From Sneathiella sp. P13V-1 (GTDB taxonomy: Bacteria > Pseudomonadota > Alphaproteobacteria > Sneathiellales > Sneathiellaceae), in NCBI RefSeq assembly GCF_015143595.1, contig NZ_WYEU01000001.1:124001-188000 (forward strand): a stretch of 64,000 nucleotides of DNA. Direction: 5' to 3'. Within the stretch, counting starts at the first letter, position 1; each line of letters starts with the position of its first letter. A program made the translations under genes and the position numbers. Under the pieces are notes generated by a model. The model had not been told where the DNA came from. It ran no database searches and saw only the letters and a list, made by a program, of their open reading frames with translations. This document shows, in pieces, positions 18,454-26,951 of this stretch.

Positions 18454-19320
18454 TTATACCTTCCAGACCGTGGGCAATGGCACCTCAGCCCCTGTTTTTA
18501 ATTCTCTCACCTTTTGCAACAATCTAATCAGGTTGTTCCTGAAAATCGCTGCATCTTTATTCATTACTCGAGCAATAACCAAGTTACTTTCAAGCGCCGT
18601 AACACCGATCCGACTGTCCATCTCCAACGACAGATCTCTTAGTGTTTCTATGTAACTCTCTACATCAGTTCCGTAGATAATGACCGTCCCTGCAGCAATC
18701 GCGCCATCAAGCAAAGTAGGTTTTTTGAACAATGCTTCCGCATCACCATCCACTTTGAACCGATCAAACCAGATCAACCGGCCTTGCTCATATATTTCCC
18801 AGCCATCTGACAGGGTAATGTCCCGTACAACTTCACCATAAGCTGTACGACCAAAAACATTTGCTTCCAAGCCTAAGAAGAAGGCATCCGGGTGCAAATG
18901 AACTTTATTTCGCCGTATCAGATGGCTTTGGTTAAAAAGGATAGTCTCCTGCGGCATCCATTCAAGGAAGCCTCCGGCGAGAACTTCTAAATCCGCGGTT
19001 ACCAGCACTTCATCTCCCAAAGATTTATAAATCTTCTCGGCAGCTTGCCCTGTCACGGTAAGTCGCGCACCTTCTTCAACGGTTGCGGCATAAGACATCA
19101 CATCCCCGCCGGTCAGCCCACCAGAGGTGTTGATCAGTACAGCTTCTGGATATAAGCGGTTCTCCACCTCCGGGAACCGAACCCGTCCACATCCGGATTG
19201 ATATAATTTTTGTAAAGAGCTTTTCTCATTTTTAGAAACAAAGGAAACCTCGACCCGCCCCTCCGACCGGGCCAGTCGAGGCTTCTCCCCTTGTTTAAAC
19301 GGTAAGGTAGCGGCGCACAT
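18454..19320 (-). CDS. ureD: Urease accessory protein UreD
   Basis: A 288-residue scaffold protein that binds apo-urease and passes nickel through a tunnel from UreF/UreG. Family segments are [16 protein letters not shown] with the conserved GG-T/L-GG turn, [28 protein letters not shown] and an F-G-R-T-A-Y-G-E segment. Its ATG at 19320 lies 26 bases inside the end of urtE, and the long overlap suggests coupled translation between the transporter and the urease half of the operon. A slightly later start would shorten the overlap, but the residues before the first conserved block are few. Confidence 0.97.
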   Translation of the reverse strand: MCAATLPFKQGEKPRLARSEGRVEVSFVSKNEKSSLQKLYQSGCGRVRFPEVENRLYPEAVLINTSGGLTGGDVMSYAATVEEGARLTVTGQAAEKIYKSLGDEVLVTADLEVLAGGFLEWMPQETILFNQSHLIRRNKVHLHPDAFFLGLEANVFGRTAYGEVVRDITLSDGWEIYEQGRLIWFDRFKVDGDAEALFKKPTLLDGAIAAGTVIIYGTDVESYIETLRDLSLEMDSRIGVTALESNLVIARVMNKDAAIFRNNLIRLLQKVRELKTGAEVPLPTVWKV

Positions 19321-19990
19321 CGCTTTCCTGCATTTCCTTTTTCAAGCCCTGCATCACAACTTCGCCGCGGTCCATAACTGCAAAGCGATCCGCCAAATCG
19401 CGAGCAAATTCAAAATATTGCTCAACCAACAAAATGGCCATATCACCTCTATCGCGAAGCCGCGCAATCACGCGGGCTATATCTTTTATTATTGACGGTT
19501 GAATGCCCTCTGTCGGTTCATCAAGTACAAGCAGTCTTGGTTTGGTAACCAAGGCCCGACCAATAGCCAGTTGCTGCTGCTGACCTCCGGAAAGATCACC
19601 GCCTCTTCTGCCCATCATATCTTTAAGAACCGGAAAAAGCTCGAAAATCTCGTTGTCAATTTTGCGCTCCCCCCGAGGAAGGCAGGCAAACCCTGTTTTC
19701 AGATTTTCCTCAACAGTCAGTAGAGGGAAGATATCTCGGCCCTGTGGGATCACGGCTATCCCTTTGCGTGCACGGTTTGCCGCGCCCATAGACGAGATAT
19801 CTTCTCCCTCCCAGATGATCGTACCTGATGAAATTGGATGCTGACCTACGACTCCCCTTAAAGTACTGGTTTTGCCAACTCCATTGCGTCCCATCAGAGA
19901 CGTCACCTCCCCTTTTTTAACGGTCAATGACACGCCCTTCAGCGCCTGACTGGCGCCATAAAATAAATCGATATTCTTCACTTCCAACAT
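19295..19990 (-). CDS. urtE: Urea ABC transporter ATP-binding subunit UrtE
   Basis: One of the two ABC ATPases of the urea importer, 231 residues. Walker A GRNGVGKTS (about 34-42), the signature LSGGQQQQLAIGRAL, Walker B LLVLDEPTEGIQPS and the H-loop replaced region near LLVEQYFEFA are present; the pattern is LivF/UrtE-like. It energises uptake at the inner membrane with UrtD. It is two bases downstream of urtD and overlaps ureD. Confidence 0.97.
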   Translation of the reverse strand: MLEVKNIDLFYGASQALKGVSLTVKKGEVTSLMGRNGVGKTSTLRGVVGQHPISSGTIIWEGEDISSMGAANRARKGIAVIPQGRDIFPLLTVEENLKTGFACLPRGERKIDNEIFELFPVLKDMMGRRGGDLSGGQQQQLAIGRALVTKPRLLVLDEPTEGIQPSIIKDIARVIARLRDRGDMAILLVEQYFEFARDLADRFAVMDRGEVVMQGLKKEMQESDVRRYLTV

Positions 19991-19992
19991 GA

Positions 19993-20766
19993 TCAGCGCC
20001 CCAAATAAACTTCAATAACTTCAGGATTTTCTGAAACCGTCTGAAGCGGTCCTTCCGCAAGAACGCTGCCCTCATGCAAGACTGTTACTTTGCAGTCCAG
20101 CGCCCGCACAAATTCCATGTCATGCTCAACCACAACAACAGATCTTGTTTTGGAAATCAGTCTGAGTAGATCTGCTGTCTGCTCAGTTTCCGCATCGGTC
20201 ATCCCGGCAACGGGTTCATCCACAAGAAGAAGATCCGGATCCTGCATCAACAGCATTCCGATTTCCAACCACTGCTTTTGACCGTGAGAGAGGTTACCCG
20301 CCAGCCAATCGCATTTTTCGGTTAGGCGAATTGTCGCCAATACTTCCTGAATACGATCCTGTTCTTCATCCGACAATTTGTAGAACATGGATTTCAGCGG
20401 TGATTTATCGCATTTCAAAGCCAGTTCCAGATTGTCGAACACCGTATGACTTTCAAAAACCGTAGGCTTTTGAAACTTACGGCCGATACCAAGATTGGCG
20501 ATGCGTGCCTCATCCAATCGTGTCAGATCCGTCTCATCCCGGAAATACACTTCCCCTGCGTCAGGGCGGGTTTTGCCAGTGATAATATCCATCATTGTTG
20601 TTTTGCCGGCGCCGTTAGGGCCGATAATGGCACGCATTTCACCGGGCTCTATAACAAAACTAAGGTTATTGATCGCCTTGAATCCATCGAAACTGACACT
20701 CACCCCATCAAGATATAGAATGGAGGAGGATTTATCGGCCTGTTCTTTAATGACTGACATTTCCAT
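19993..20766 (-). CDS. urtD: Urea ABC transporter ATP-binding subunit UrtD
   Basis: The second ABC ATPase of the urea importer, 257 residues, LivG/UrtD-like. Walker A IGPNGAGKTT is at about 47-56, then the signature LSHGQKQWLEIGMLL (with the LSHGQ variant usual for UrtD), Walker B LLLVDEPVAGMTD and H-loop VVEHDMEF. I start at ATG 20766, six bases after GGAGG; this ATG shares its A with the urtC TAA stop (TAATG), a coupled junction. A frame extends to 20820 but only through the urtC coding end. Confidence 0.97.
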   Translation of the reverse strand: MEMSVIKEQADKSSSILYLDGVSVSFDGFKAINNLSFVIEPGEMRAIIGPNGAGKTTMMDIITGKTRPDAGEVYFRDETDLTRLDEARIANLGIGRKFQKPTVFESHTVFDNLELALKCDKSPLKSMFYKLSDEEQDRIQEVLATIRLTEKCDWLAGNLSHGQKQWLEIGMLLMQDPDLLLVDEPVAGMTDAETEQTADLLRLISKTRSVVVVEHDMEFVRALDCKVTVLHEGSVLAEGPLQTVSENPEVIEVYLGR

Positions 20767-21929
20767 TATGCGCCTCCTTCTTGAATTTGCGGGGATCGCC
20801 CTAATTTTCGAACCACCCAATCTTTAAATTTCGGGGCTGTGCCCACAATTCCCTTCGGCAGAACAAGTGTAGAGAACACAAACAGCCCCCCCAACATGTA
20901 AAGCCACATATCTGGCAAAGCCCCAGTGAAATAGCTTTTGCCCCAATTGACGAGAATGGCCCCAAGGATGGCACCCCATAGGGTCCCGCGTCCCCCAATT
21001 GCCACCCAGATAACAACCTCAATGGAGTTTGCGGGTGAAAATTCAGAAGGATTGATGATACCCACTTGCGGCACATACAGGGCACCCGCGATGCCAGCCA
21101 AAATGGCTGAGATCACAAAAACGGTGAGCTTGTAATATTCCACTCGATACCCTGTAAATCGTGTCCTGCTTTCCGCATCACGAATGGCGACGAGGATACG
21201 TCCGAACTTTGAACGGGTAATAAAGGCACATAACAAATACCCCGCCCCCAAGGCAATGGCTGAGGCTGTGAATAGGGCAATACGCGTGCTATCGGCGCGA
21301 AGATCAAACCCAAGGATATCTTTGAAGTCAGTCAACCCGTTGTTACCACCAAAGCCCATATCGTTTCTGAAAAAAGCAAGGAGCAGCGCATAGGTCATTG
21401 CCTGAGTGATGATGGAGAAATAAACACCTGTCACGCGGGATCTGAAGGCAAACCAGCCAAAGACGAAAGCTAGCAACCCTGGTACCAGCAAGACCATCAG
21501 CGCCGCCATGGCGAAACTGTCAAACCCATACCAATACCAAGGGAGTTCCTGCCAGTTGAGAAACACCATAAAATCAGGTAATTCTGGATTTCCGTAGACA
21601 CCACGATCCCCAATCTGACGCATCAGATACATACCCATGGCATAACCGCCGAGCGCAAAAAAAGCGCCATGCCCAAGGCTTAGGATACCGCAATATCCCC
21701 AGATCAGATCGACACTCAGCGCGAGCAACGCATAGCAAAGATATTTGCCCATGAGGCTCACCATGTAGGTTGGCACATGGAAAAAACTTTCTTCTGGAAC
21801 AAACTGATTGCCAACAATGATAAAGACGGTGGCGGCAAGGAGTATCCCCATAAACACCTTACCGCCACCAGGAAGGCCCACCAACAACGAGAAAAATGGG
21901 CCTTTAGCGAGAATATTTTGATTAGTCAT
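20766..21929 (-). CDS. urtC: Urea ABC transporter permease UrtC
   Basis: An inner-membrane permease of 387 residues, LivM type, with about ten hydrophobic helices. The conserved segments YALLALSVDLIWGYCGILSLGHGAFFALGGYAMGMYL, FRSRVTGVYFSIITQAMTYALLLAF and the EAA-like loop AIRDAESRTRFTGYRV, which contacts the ATPases, are all seen. Large periplasmic stretches around residues 105-135 are normal for UrtC. It is two bases downstream of urtB and overlaps the urtD start by one base. Confidence 0.97.
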   Translation of the reverse strand: MTNQNILAKGPFFSLLVGLPGGGKVFMGILLAATVFIIVGNQFVPEESFFHVPTYMVSLMGKYLCYALLALSVDLIWGYCGILSLGHGAFFALGGYAMGMYLMRQIGDRGVYGNPELPDFMVFLNWQELPWYWYGFDSFAMAALMVLLVPGLLAFVFGWFAFRSRVTGVYFSIITQAMTYALLLAFFRNDMGFGGNNGLTDFKDILGFDLRADSTRIALFTASAIALGAGYLLCAFITRSKFGRILVAIRDAESRTRFTGYRVEYYKLTVFVISAILAGIAGALYVPQVGIINPSEFSPANSIEVVIWVAIGGRGTLWGAILGAILVNWGKSYFTGALPDMWLYMLGGLFVFSTLVLPKGIVGTAPKFKDWVVRKLGRSPQIQEGGA

Positions 21930-21931
21930 GA

Positions 21932-23569
21932 TCAGCCCTCCACCGAGCGGCCTTTGAGGGCAAATAACCCGCGAGGTCTTTTTTGGATGAAGAGAATAAT
22001 GGCAACGAGAACGAAAATTTTGGCAAGAACGGCGCCTGAATATGGCTCCAGGAATTTGTTCACAATGCCCAGGCTACCAGCGCCGACCAATGTCCCCCAT
22101 AGATTACCAACGCCACCAAAGACAACCACCATAAAGCTATCGATGATATAGGCTTGACCTAGGTTAGGGCTGACATTGTCAATCTGACTGAGGGCCACAC
22201 CGGCCATGCCTGCTATTCCGGATCCAAGACCGAATGTCAGGCTGTCTACAGTGGCGCTTTGAACCCCCATAGAGCGGGCCATCTGGCGATTTTGTGTGAC
22301 CGCCCGCATTTGAAGCCCAAACAACGTCTTTTTCAAGACAACCATCAAGGCAAACAGGACAACAAGCGCAAACAGAATGATGGCGATGCGATTGAACGTG
22401 AAAGAGAGACCACTTGCCACTTCCCACGTACCGCTCAGCCAACTAGGTGCGCTCACCTCTTTATTGGTGGGACCGAAGATTGTCCGAACGAACTGTTGCA
22501 GAATGAGGCTCACCCCCCATGTGGCAAGCAATGTTTCAAGCGGCCTCCCATACAGGAAGCGGATAACTGTCTTTTCAAGAACAATTCCAAACATGCCGGC
22601 AACGATAAAGGCAGATGGAATGGCAATGATCAGAGAGTATTCGAGCCCTGCTGGCATGAATGAGCGGCAAATCTCTTGAATGACATAGGTTGTGTAAGCA
22701 CCAATCATAACCATTTCGCCGTGGGCCATATTAATAACGCCCATCACACCAAAAGTAATGGCAAGACCAATTGCAGCTAGAAGCAGAACAGATCCAAGCG
22801 ACAAACCCTGAAACAGATTTTCGATCAATGCGTAGTTGTCGAGAGTACGGCTAACGGATTTTAAACTATCCTCAATGGCGCCTCTAAATTCCTTGTTCTC
22901 CTCTGTATCAGGAACCTTTGACAGAAGTTTTGCAAGAAGAACTTTCGCTTCTGGGCCACCAGCGTCCTTCACAGTCTCAAGCGCACCAGACCAGATGTCT
23001 TTATCTTTCGTTTCCAGAAGCTCCAGCGCCGCAATACTCAAAGCAAAGGCTTCCTGAACCTCTACATTCTTTTCACTGGCATTTACCCTTAACAGTATGG
23101 GCAGCATTGAGCTGTCCAGAGACTTAAAAATCGCTTTGGCAGCGGCAATCCTTCTGGACGGCTCTCGGTGATTAAGGTCCAAGCCGCCTAGGGCCGCTTT
23201 AATTGTTTGTCGAACCTTATTGTTGATTTTGATCTTTTTTATTTCTGTCTTTTTTGCAGTTCCCATCACCTCAGAAGTGATGGGGTTCGTCAAGTTATAC
23301 TCACTCCCACTTTTGACAGCCCGCACAACTTTCTTGTCTGACGCAGTGTAATAAAGCTCACCTTCCAGTAAGGCGGTTAAGATAGGTCCCGCCTCTGCAT
23401 TTCCTGTCAATGCAATGGCTTCTACGATCTCGGCTTTTTTATTGTAACTTTTTGCTGTCAGTTGCTGGACCACCTGATCCAATGTTTCTGCACTCGCCAT
23501 CAAAGGAGAGGCCACTCCGAGGGCGCAAACAAGACACAATAAGCCTATTGTTTTTCTTAATATTGTCAT
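21932..23569 (-). CDS. urtB: Urea ABC transporter permease UrtB
   Basis: A 545-residue permease: a signal-peptide-like start (residues 1-27, ending ASA), then about 225 residues of helical, HEAT-like soluble sequence that would face the periplasm, then a LivH-type membrane domain (about 255-545). The membrane part shows SLGSVLLLAAIGLAITFGVMGVINMAHGEMVMIGAYT and the EAA-like loop RAVTQNRQMARSMGV. The long N-terminal module is a known feature of proteobacterial UrtB and is absent from LivH. It lies 63 bp after urtA, with a strong hairpin in between. Confidence 0.97.
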   Translation of the reverse strand: MTILRKTIGLLCLVCALGVASPLMASAETLDQVVQQLTAKSYNKKAEIVEAIALTGNAEAGPILTALLEGELYYTASDKKVVRAVKSGSEYNLTNPITSEVMGTAKKTEIKKIKINNKVRQTIKAALGGLDLNHREPSRRIAAAKAIFKSLDSSMLPILLRVNASEKNVEVQEAFALSIAALELLETKDKDIWSGALETVKDAGGPEAKVLLAKLLSKVPDTEENKEFRGAIEDSLKSVSRTLDNYALIENLFQGLSLGSVLLLAAIGLAITFGVMGVINMAHGEMVMIGAYTTYVIQEICRSFMPAGLEYSLIIAIPSAFIVAGMFGIVLEKTVIRFLYGRPLETLLATWGVSLILQQFVRTIFGPTNKEVSAPSWLSGTWEVASGLSFTFNRIAIILFALVVLFALMVVLKKTLFGLQMRAVTQNRQMARSMGVQSATVDSLTFGLGSGIAGMAGVALSQIDNVSPNLGQAYIIDSFMVVVFGGVGNLWGTLVGAGSLGIVNKFLEPYSGAVLAKIFVLVAIILFIQKRPRGLFALKGRSVEG

Positions 23570-23596
23570 GGGGATCGACCAGTAATTTTGGAAAAC

Positions 23597-23620
23597 AGGA
23601 GGGCGTTGACCGCCCTCCTT
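23597..23620 (-). terminator. Intercistronic hairpin between urtA and urtB
   Basis: A perfect 9-bp stem AGGAGGGCG/CGCCCTCCT with a five-base loop lies 12 bp after the urtA stop; on the transcribed strand it is followed by GTTTTCC. Such a structure between a binding-protein gene and its permease gene typically acts as a partial terminator or an RNA-stability element, giving more UrtA than permease. Confidence 0.6.
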
Positions 23621-23632
23621 TAGGCTATAGAA

Positions 23633-24922
23633 TTAGAACATTGGCTTTTCGCAGCCACCGCATACGAACGGATATGTCCAGTCAGATGTCAGTTTTGCAC
23701 TTTCAGGAATGAAGTCACTCCATGCATCACCTTTAACAACGCCCTCTGTGTTCCAAACAGTTTCAATCTGGCCGTCTTCCTGGATTTCACCGATCAGAAC
23801 TGGTTTGGAGAGGTGGTGGTTAGTGTTCATAACCGCAGTACCACCTGTCAGGTTCTTAACTTCCTGACCGTACATGGCCTGACGAACAGCATCCACATCA
23901 GTTGTACCAGCCTGCTTCACAGCCTGTGTCCACATTTTGAAGCCGATGTAAGTTGCTTCCATTGGGTCGTTAGTGACACGCTTTTCATCACCAATGAAGG
24001 CTTTCCACTTTTTAATGAAAGCAGCGTTCTCTTCAGTTTCGACACTCATGAAATAGTTCCAGGCAGCGAGGTGACCAACAAGTGGTTTTGTATCCAGACC
24101 TGCAAGTTCTTCTTCACCAACGGAGAAAGCGACAACTGGAATGTCCTCGGCTTTAATGCCCTGGTTACCCAGTTCTTTGTAGAAAGGAACGTTTGCATCG
24201 CCATTGATTGTGGACACAACCGCAGTTTTCTTGCCAGCGGAGCCAAATTTCTTGATATCAGATACAATTGTCTGCCAATCGGAGTGACCGAAAGGTGTAT
24301 AATTGATCATGATATCTTCATCCTTAACGCCTTTGGATTTTAGGAAGGATTCAAGGATTTTGTTAGTTGTACGCGGGTAAACATAGTCTGTACCAGCAAG
24401 TACCCAGCGCTCGACAGAACCACCATCTTCACTCATCAGATATTCAACAGCTGGAATAGCTTGCTGGTTAGGTGCCGCGCCTGTGTAAAACACATTGCGG
24501 GAGCTTTCTTCACCTTCATATTGCACAGGATAGAAGAGCATACTGTTCAGCTCTTCGAAAACTGGCAGAACTGATTTACGAGACACTGAAGTCCAGCAAC
24601 CAAAGACCACATCCACTTTTTCGACTTCGATCAATTCACGTGCTTTTTCAGCAAATAGTGGCCAGTTGGATGCAGGATCCACAACAACGGCTTCCACCTT
24701 TTTGCCCAGAAGACCACCCTGTTTATTCAGGTCATCTACCAGCATCAAAACACTATCTTTCAATGTTGTTTCAGAGATGGCCATTGTTCCGGAAAGAGAG
24801 TGCAGTACACCCACCTTAATGACATCTTCTGCACTCATTGCCGGGCTGCTCATTCCAAACGCACCTGCCACCAATGCAGCAGTCGCGGAAAATTTACCCA
24901 GCGCTTTCATTAACTTTTTCAT
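23633..24922 (-). CDS. urtA: Urea ABC transporter substrate-binding protein UrtA
   Basis: The periplasmic urea receptor, 429 residues. A Sec signal peptide is visible (MKKLMKALGKFSATAALVAGAFGMSSPAMSA, cleavage after AMSA). The mature part is a type I periplasmic-binding-protein fold of the FmdD/AmiC-like group with VGVLHSLSGTMAISE, VFGCWTSVSRKSVLPVFEE and FYPVQYEGEESSRNVFYTGAAPNQQAIPAVEYL, all diagnostic of UrtA. ATG 24922 is four bases after GGAGGT; the open frame continues upstream but lacks a signal sequence at its start. It is the first gene of the locus and lies directly behind a sigma-54 promoter. Confidence 0.98.
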   Translation of the reverse strand: MKKLMKALGKFSATAALVAGAFGMSSPAMSAEDVIKVGVLHSLSGTMAISETTLKDSVLMLVDDLNKQGGLLGKKVEAVVVDPASNWPLFAEKARELIEVEKVDVVFGCWTSVSRKSVLPVFEELNSMLFYPVQYEGEESSRNVFYTGAAPNQQAIPAVEYLMSEDGGSVERWVLAGTDYVYPRTTNKILESFLKSKGVKDEDIMINYTPFGHSDWQTIVSDIKKFGSAGKKTAVVSTINGDANVPFYKELGNQGIKAEDIPVVAFSVGEEELAGLDTKPLVGHLAAWNYFMSVETEENAAFIKKWKAFIGDEKRVTNDPMEATYIGFKMWTQAVKQAGTTDVDAVRQAMYGQEVKNLTGGTAVMNTNHHLSKPVLIGEIQEDGQIETVWNTEGVVKGDAWSDFIPESAKLTSDWTYPFVCGGCEKPMF

Positions 24923-25314
24923 TTGCACCTCCGTGTGTGTTTTTGCAGCGCAACACAAGTAGAGCAAGCACCGTGCCAGTTCGAAAACTCTATCCTTCAA
25001 TACACTTATACCATTGTTTTTATTAGAAATATTTTCACACACTTCGAAAGTGCTGAATTTTTGGACAAATTATTTTTATGTTCATTTTTTAGGCAAATGA
25101 TCAGATTCAGTACCGCCCAGTGGGCAGATGCACAAAAATGAGGCTTAACCATTTTTTAAGAATTTAGTATCGTCAACATTTGAAAAATCGGTTAAAAGAA
25201 AGACGGTGAAGATGGAAAGAGTACCGTCCCGTTCTGAACTTTTAGAATAAAGACAATTTTCTGCAAAATAGCAGTGTGGAAGGGCAACACCTTTCGAGGG
25301 GAAATCGGCGTCAC
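24923..25314. other. Divergent regulatory region between urtA and the Pro/Lys/Glu-rich gene
   Basis: About 390 bases with no coding gene on either strand. On the urtA side it holds the Shine-Dalgarno GGAGGT and the sigma-54 promoter; further up are two inverted repeats (25040-25052 and 25115-25125) and an AT-rich stretch around 25060-25095. On the other side no convincing -35/-10 pair for the plus-strand gene was found. Confidence 0.7.
24963..24978 (-). promoter_or_regulatory. Sigma-54 (-24/-12) promoter of the urt-ure operon
   Basis: Read on the minus strand, TGGCAC (24978-24973), five bases, then TTGCT (24967-24963) is an exact match to the RpoN consensus TGGCAC-N5-TTGCW. Transcription would start near 24953, about 30 bases before the urtA ATG. 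RpoN promoters need an enhancer-binding activator, NtrC being the usual one for urea uptake. No strong NtrC site was found; inverted repeats at 25040-25052 (CACTT-CGA-AAGTG) and 25115-25125 (GCCCA-G-TGGGC) are candidates for activator binding. Confidence 0.85.
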
Positions 25315-26247
25315 ATGAATTTCGCTGGAAGAAAGCTGAAATACAAAGACGACATCGCGGAGGATCTCACTCCACGCGAGAAGCGATTGCTTGCGGAAAA
25401 TCAAAAACTTAAAAAGAAGAACAAACGATTGAGTTCGGCCATGCTGTTTCTGGTCGATCATATCGAAGCAAAACTACCATTCCTGAATCGCGCAACACCT
25501 GCGCCTACAACTGTTGCGGTTAAAGAACCCGCGATAAAAGAGGCAAAGGTTACTCCGTTACCCCCCAAGAAAGTGCCCTTGGCAGAACGGGTCGAAAAGG
25601 CACAGCCGAAACAGTTTAAAAAAGTGCCTCCGCCACCACCAAAGAAACCAAAGATTGTTGGCAAGGCATGGCAACCCGAGCGGTTGGACGAACCTGCACA
25701 ACCTGTAAAAATGAAAAAACCGACACGGCCGCTCAGCATGCACCAAATTTTCGAGGAGAAGAAAAAGGAACGCGAGGAATCTGTGGCTGCTAAAGAAGCT
25801 ATAAAACCACAAGAAACAGTTCAGCCAACGGAAATTTCAGAAGATCTCAAGCCTGCCACTCAAACCAGTACAGCACCTGAGACAAAAGAAGTAATTGCTT
25901 CCACAGAAGTTGAAGTTGTCTCTCACACGCCTGAACTTGAGCCAGATGAGATGGATATTCTTGCTGCTCCTCGAGACAAGAAATCAGAACGTTCCCTTGC
26001 CTCATCGGAATATCTTCCAGAACGTAAAGAAAAGAAAACCAGTGCGGAAGAAGCATCCCTTGCTTATCTGGCTGTATCTTCTGTTTCCAAACCTGTTCCA
26101 GAACTTACCCGCCTTAGTGACGAAGATAGCGATGATCTCATCATCGATCATGATGAACAAAACAATATCGCTGTCGCACAAGCAGCACAGCAAAATAGCA
26201 TGATACGCGAAGCCATGCTCCGCCGGGTAAACCGTTTGCGGTGGTGA
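25315..26247 (+). CDS. Hypothetical Pro/Lys/Glu-rich protein, mostly disordered
   Basis: About 310 residues that I do not recognise. The first 65 are a charged coiled-coil-like helix (EKRLLAENQKLKKKNKRLSS) followed by a short hydrophobic patch AMLFLVDHIEAKLPFL. Next comes a long low-complexity stretch (residues 65-240) rich in Pro, Lys, Glu, Thr and Val, with PPPPPKKPKIVGKAW and blocks such as KMKKPTRPLS. The end, SMIREAMLRRVNRLRW, is a basic amphipathic helix. There is no signal peptide or catalytic motif; an adaptor or scaffold is conceivable. I use ATG 25315; a GTG 13 codons upstream (25276) is possible and neither has a good ribosome-binding site. Confidence 0.6.
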   Translation: MNFAGRKLKYKDDIAEDLTPREKRLLAENQKLKKKNKRLSSAMLFLVDHIEAKLPFLNRATPAPTTVAVKEPAIKEAKVTPLPPKKVPLAERVEKAQPKQFKKVPPPPPKKPKIVGKAWQPERLDEPAQPVKMKKPTRPLSMHQIFEEKKKEREESVAAKEAIKPQETVQPTEISEDLKPATQTSTAPETKEVIASTEVEVVSHTPELEPDEMDILAAPRDKKSERSLASSEYLPERKEKKTSAEEASLAYLAVSSVSKPVPELTRLSDEDSDDLIIDHDEQNNIAVAQAAQQNSMIREAMLRRVNRLRW

Positions 26248-26283
26248 CTTGAGCTATAAGCTCATTTGCGGTATCTCAATGTC

Positions 26284-26949
26284 ATGAGTAATTTTCCAGT
26301 GATCTATAGTTTCCGTCGTTGCCCTTACGCCATGAGGGCGCGAATGGCAGTTTTGTCCAGCAAACAAAAGGTTGAGTTGAGAGACATCCTTTTAAAAGAC
26401 AAACCCGCATCTATGATCGACGCGAGTCCCAAGGCAACTGTTCCTGTTCTGGTTCTGGCAGATGGAACTGTCATTGACGAAAGTCTCGACGTTGTCCACT
26501 GGGCCCTTCAAAAGAACGATCCAAGTAACTGGTATCCTCAAGACGACCAAGGTCGCGCAGCTATGGAAGCGCTCATTGCCGAAAATGATGGCCCCTTCAA
26601 ATCCGCTTTGGATAAATACAAATATCACGTTCGTTTTCCCGAAATGGAAAAAGAGGAATATCGCAAAGAAGGCGAGAAGTTTCTTCTGAAACTGGATTCA
26701 ATGCTAAAGGATCAGCCCTACTTGTTTGGCCAAGCCCCCACCTACGCTGACATTTGCATTTTTCCTTTCGTCAGACAGTTCGCCAATAGTGATCTCGCCT
26801 GGTTCGAAAGCGCTCCCTATCCACACCTTCAGAAATGGCTCAACCACTGGGTGGAAAGCGACCTATTTAAAACGATAATGAAGAAGCAACCAATCTGGCA
26901 AAAAGACGCCCCTCCCCTATTTTTTACCTCATTAAATGGGAACGGCTAA
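26284..26949 (+). CDS. Glutathione S-transferase, glutaredoxin-like N-terminus
   Basis: A 221-residue GST-fold protein. The N-terminal thioredoxin-like domain begins IYSFRRCPYAMRARMAV, with a Cys-Pro-Tyr motif where classical GSTs have Tyr or Ser, so it could form mixed disulfides with glutathione like Grx2/YibF-type proteins. KATVPVLVLADGTVIDESLDVVHW holds the conserved cis-Pro and the Glu-Ser pair that bind glutathione. The C-terminal helical domain includes PTYADICIFPFVRQFA. I place the start at ATG 26284; a TTG six codons upstream gives a longer form. The stop is two bases before the next gene. Confidence 0.9.
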   Translation: MSNFPVIYSFRRCPYAMRARMAVLSSKQKVELRDILLKDKPASMIDASPKATVPVLVLADGTVIDESLDVVHWALQKNDPSNWYPQDDQGRAAMEALIAENDGPFKSALDKYKYHVRFPEMEKEEYRKEGEKFLLKLDSMLKDQPYLFGQAPTYADICIFPFVRQFANSDLAWFESAPYPHLQKWLNHWVESDLFKTIMKKQPIWQKDAPPLFFTSLNGNG

Positions 26950-26951
26950 GA

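Noticed and set aside
25129-25144. NtrC binding site TGCAC... upstream of urtA
   Set aside because: Only one half-site (TGCAC) is good; the second half reads GAGGC instead of GGTGC.
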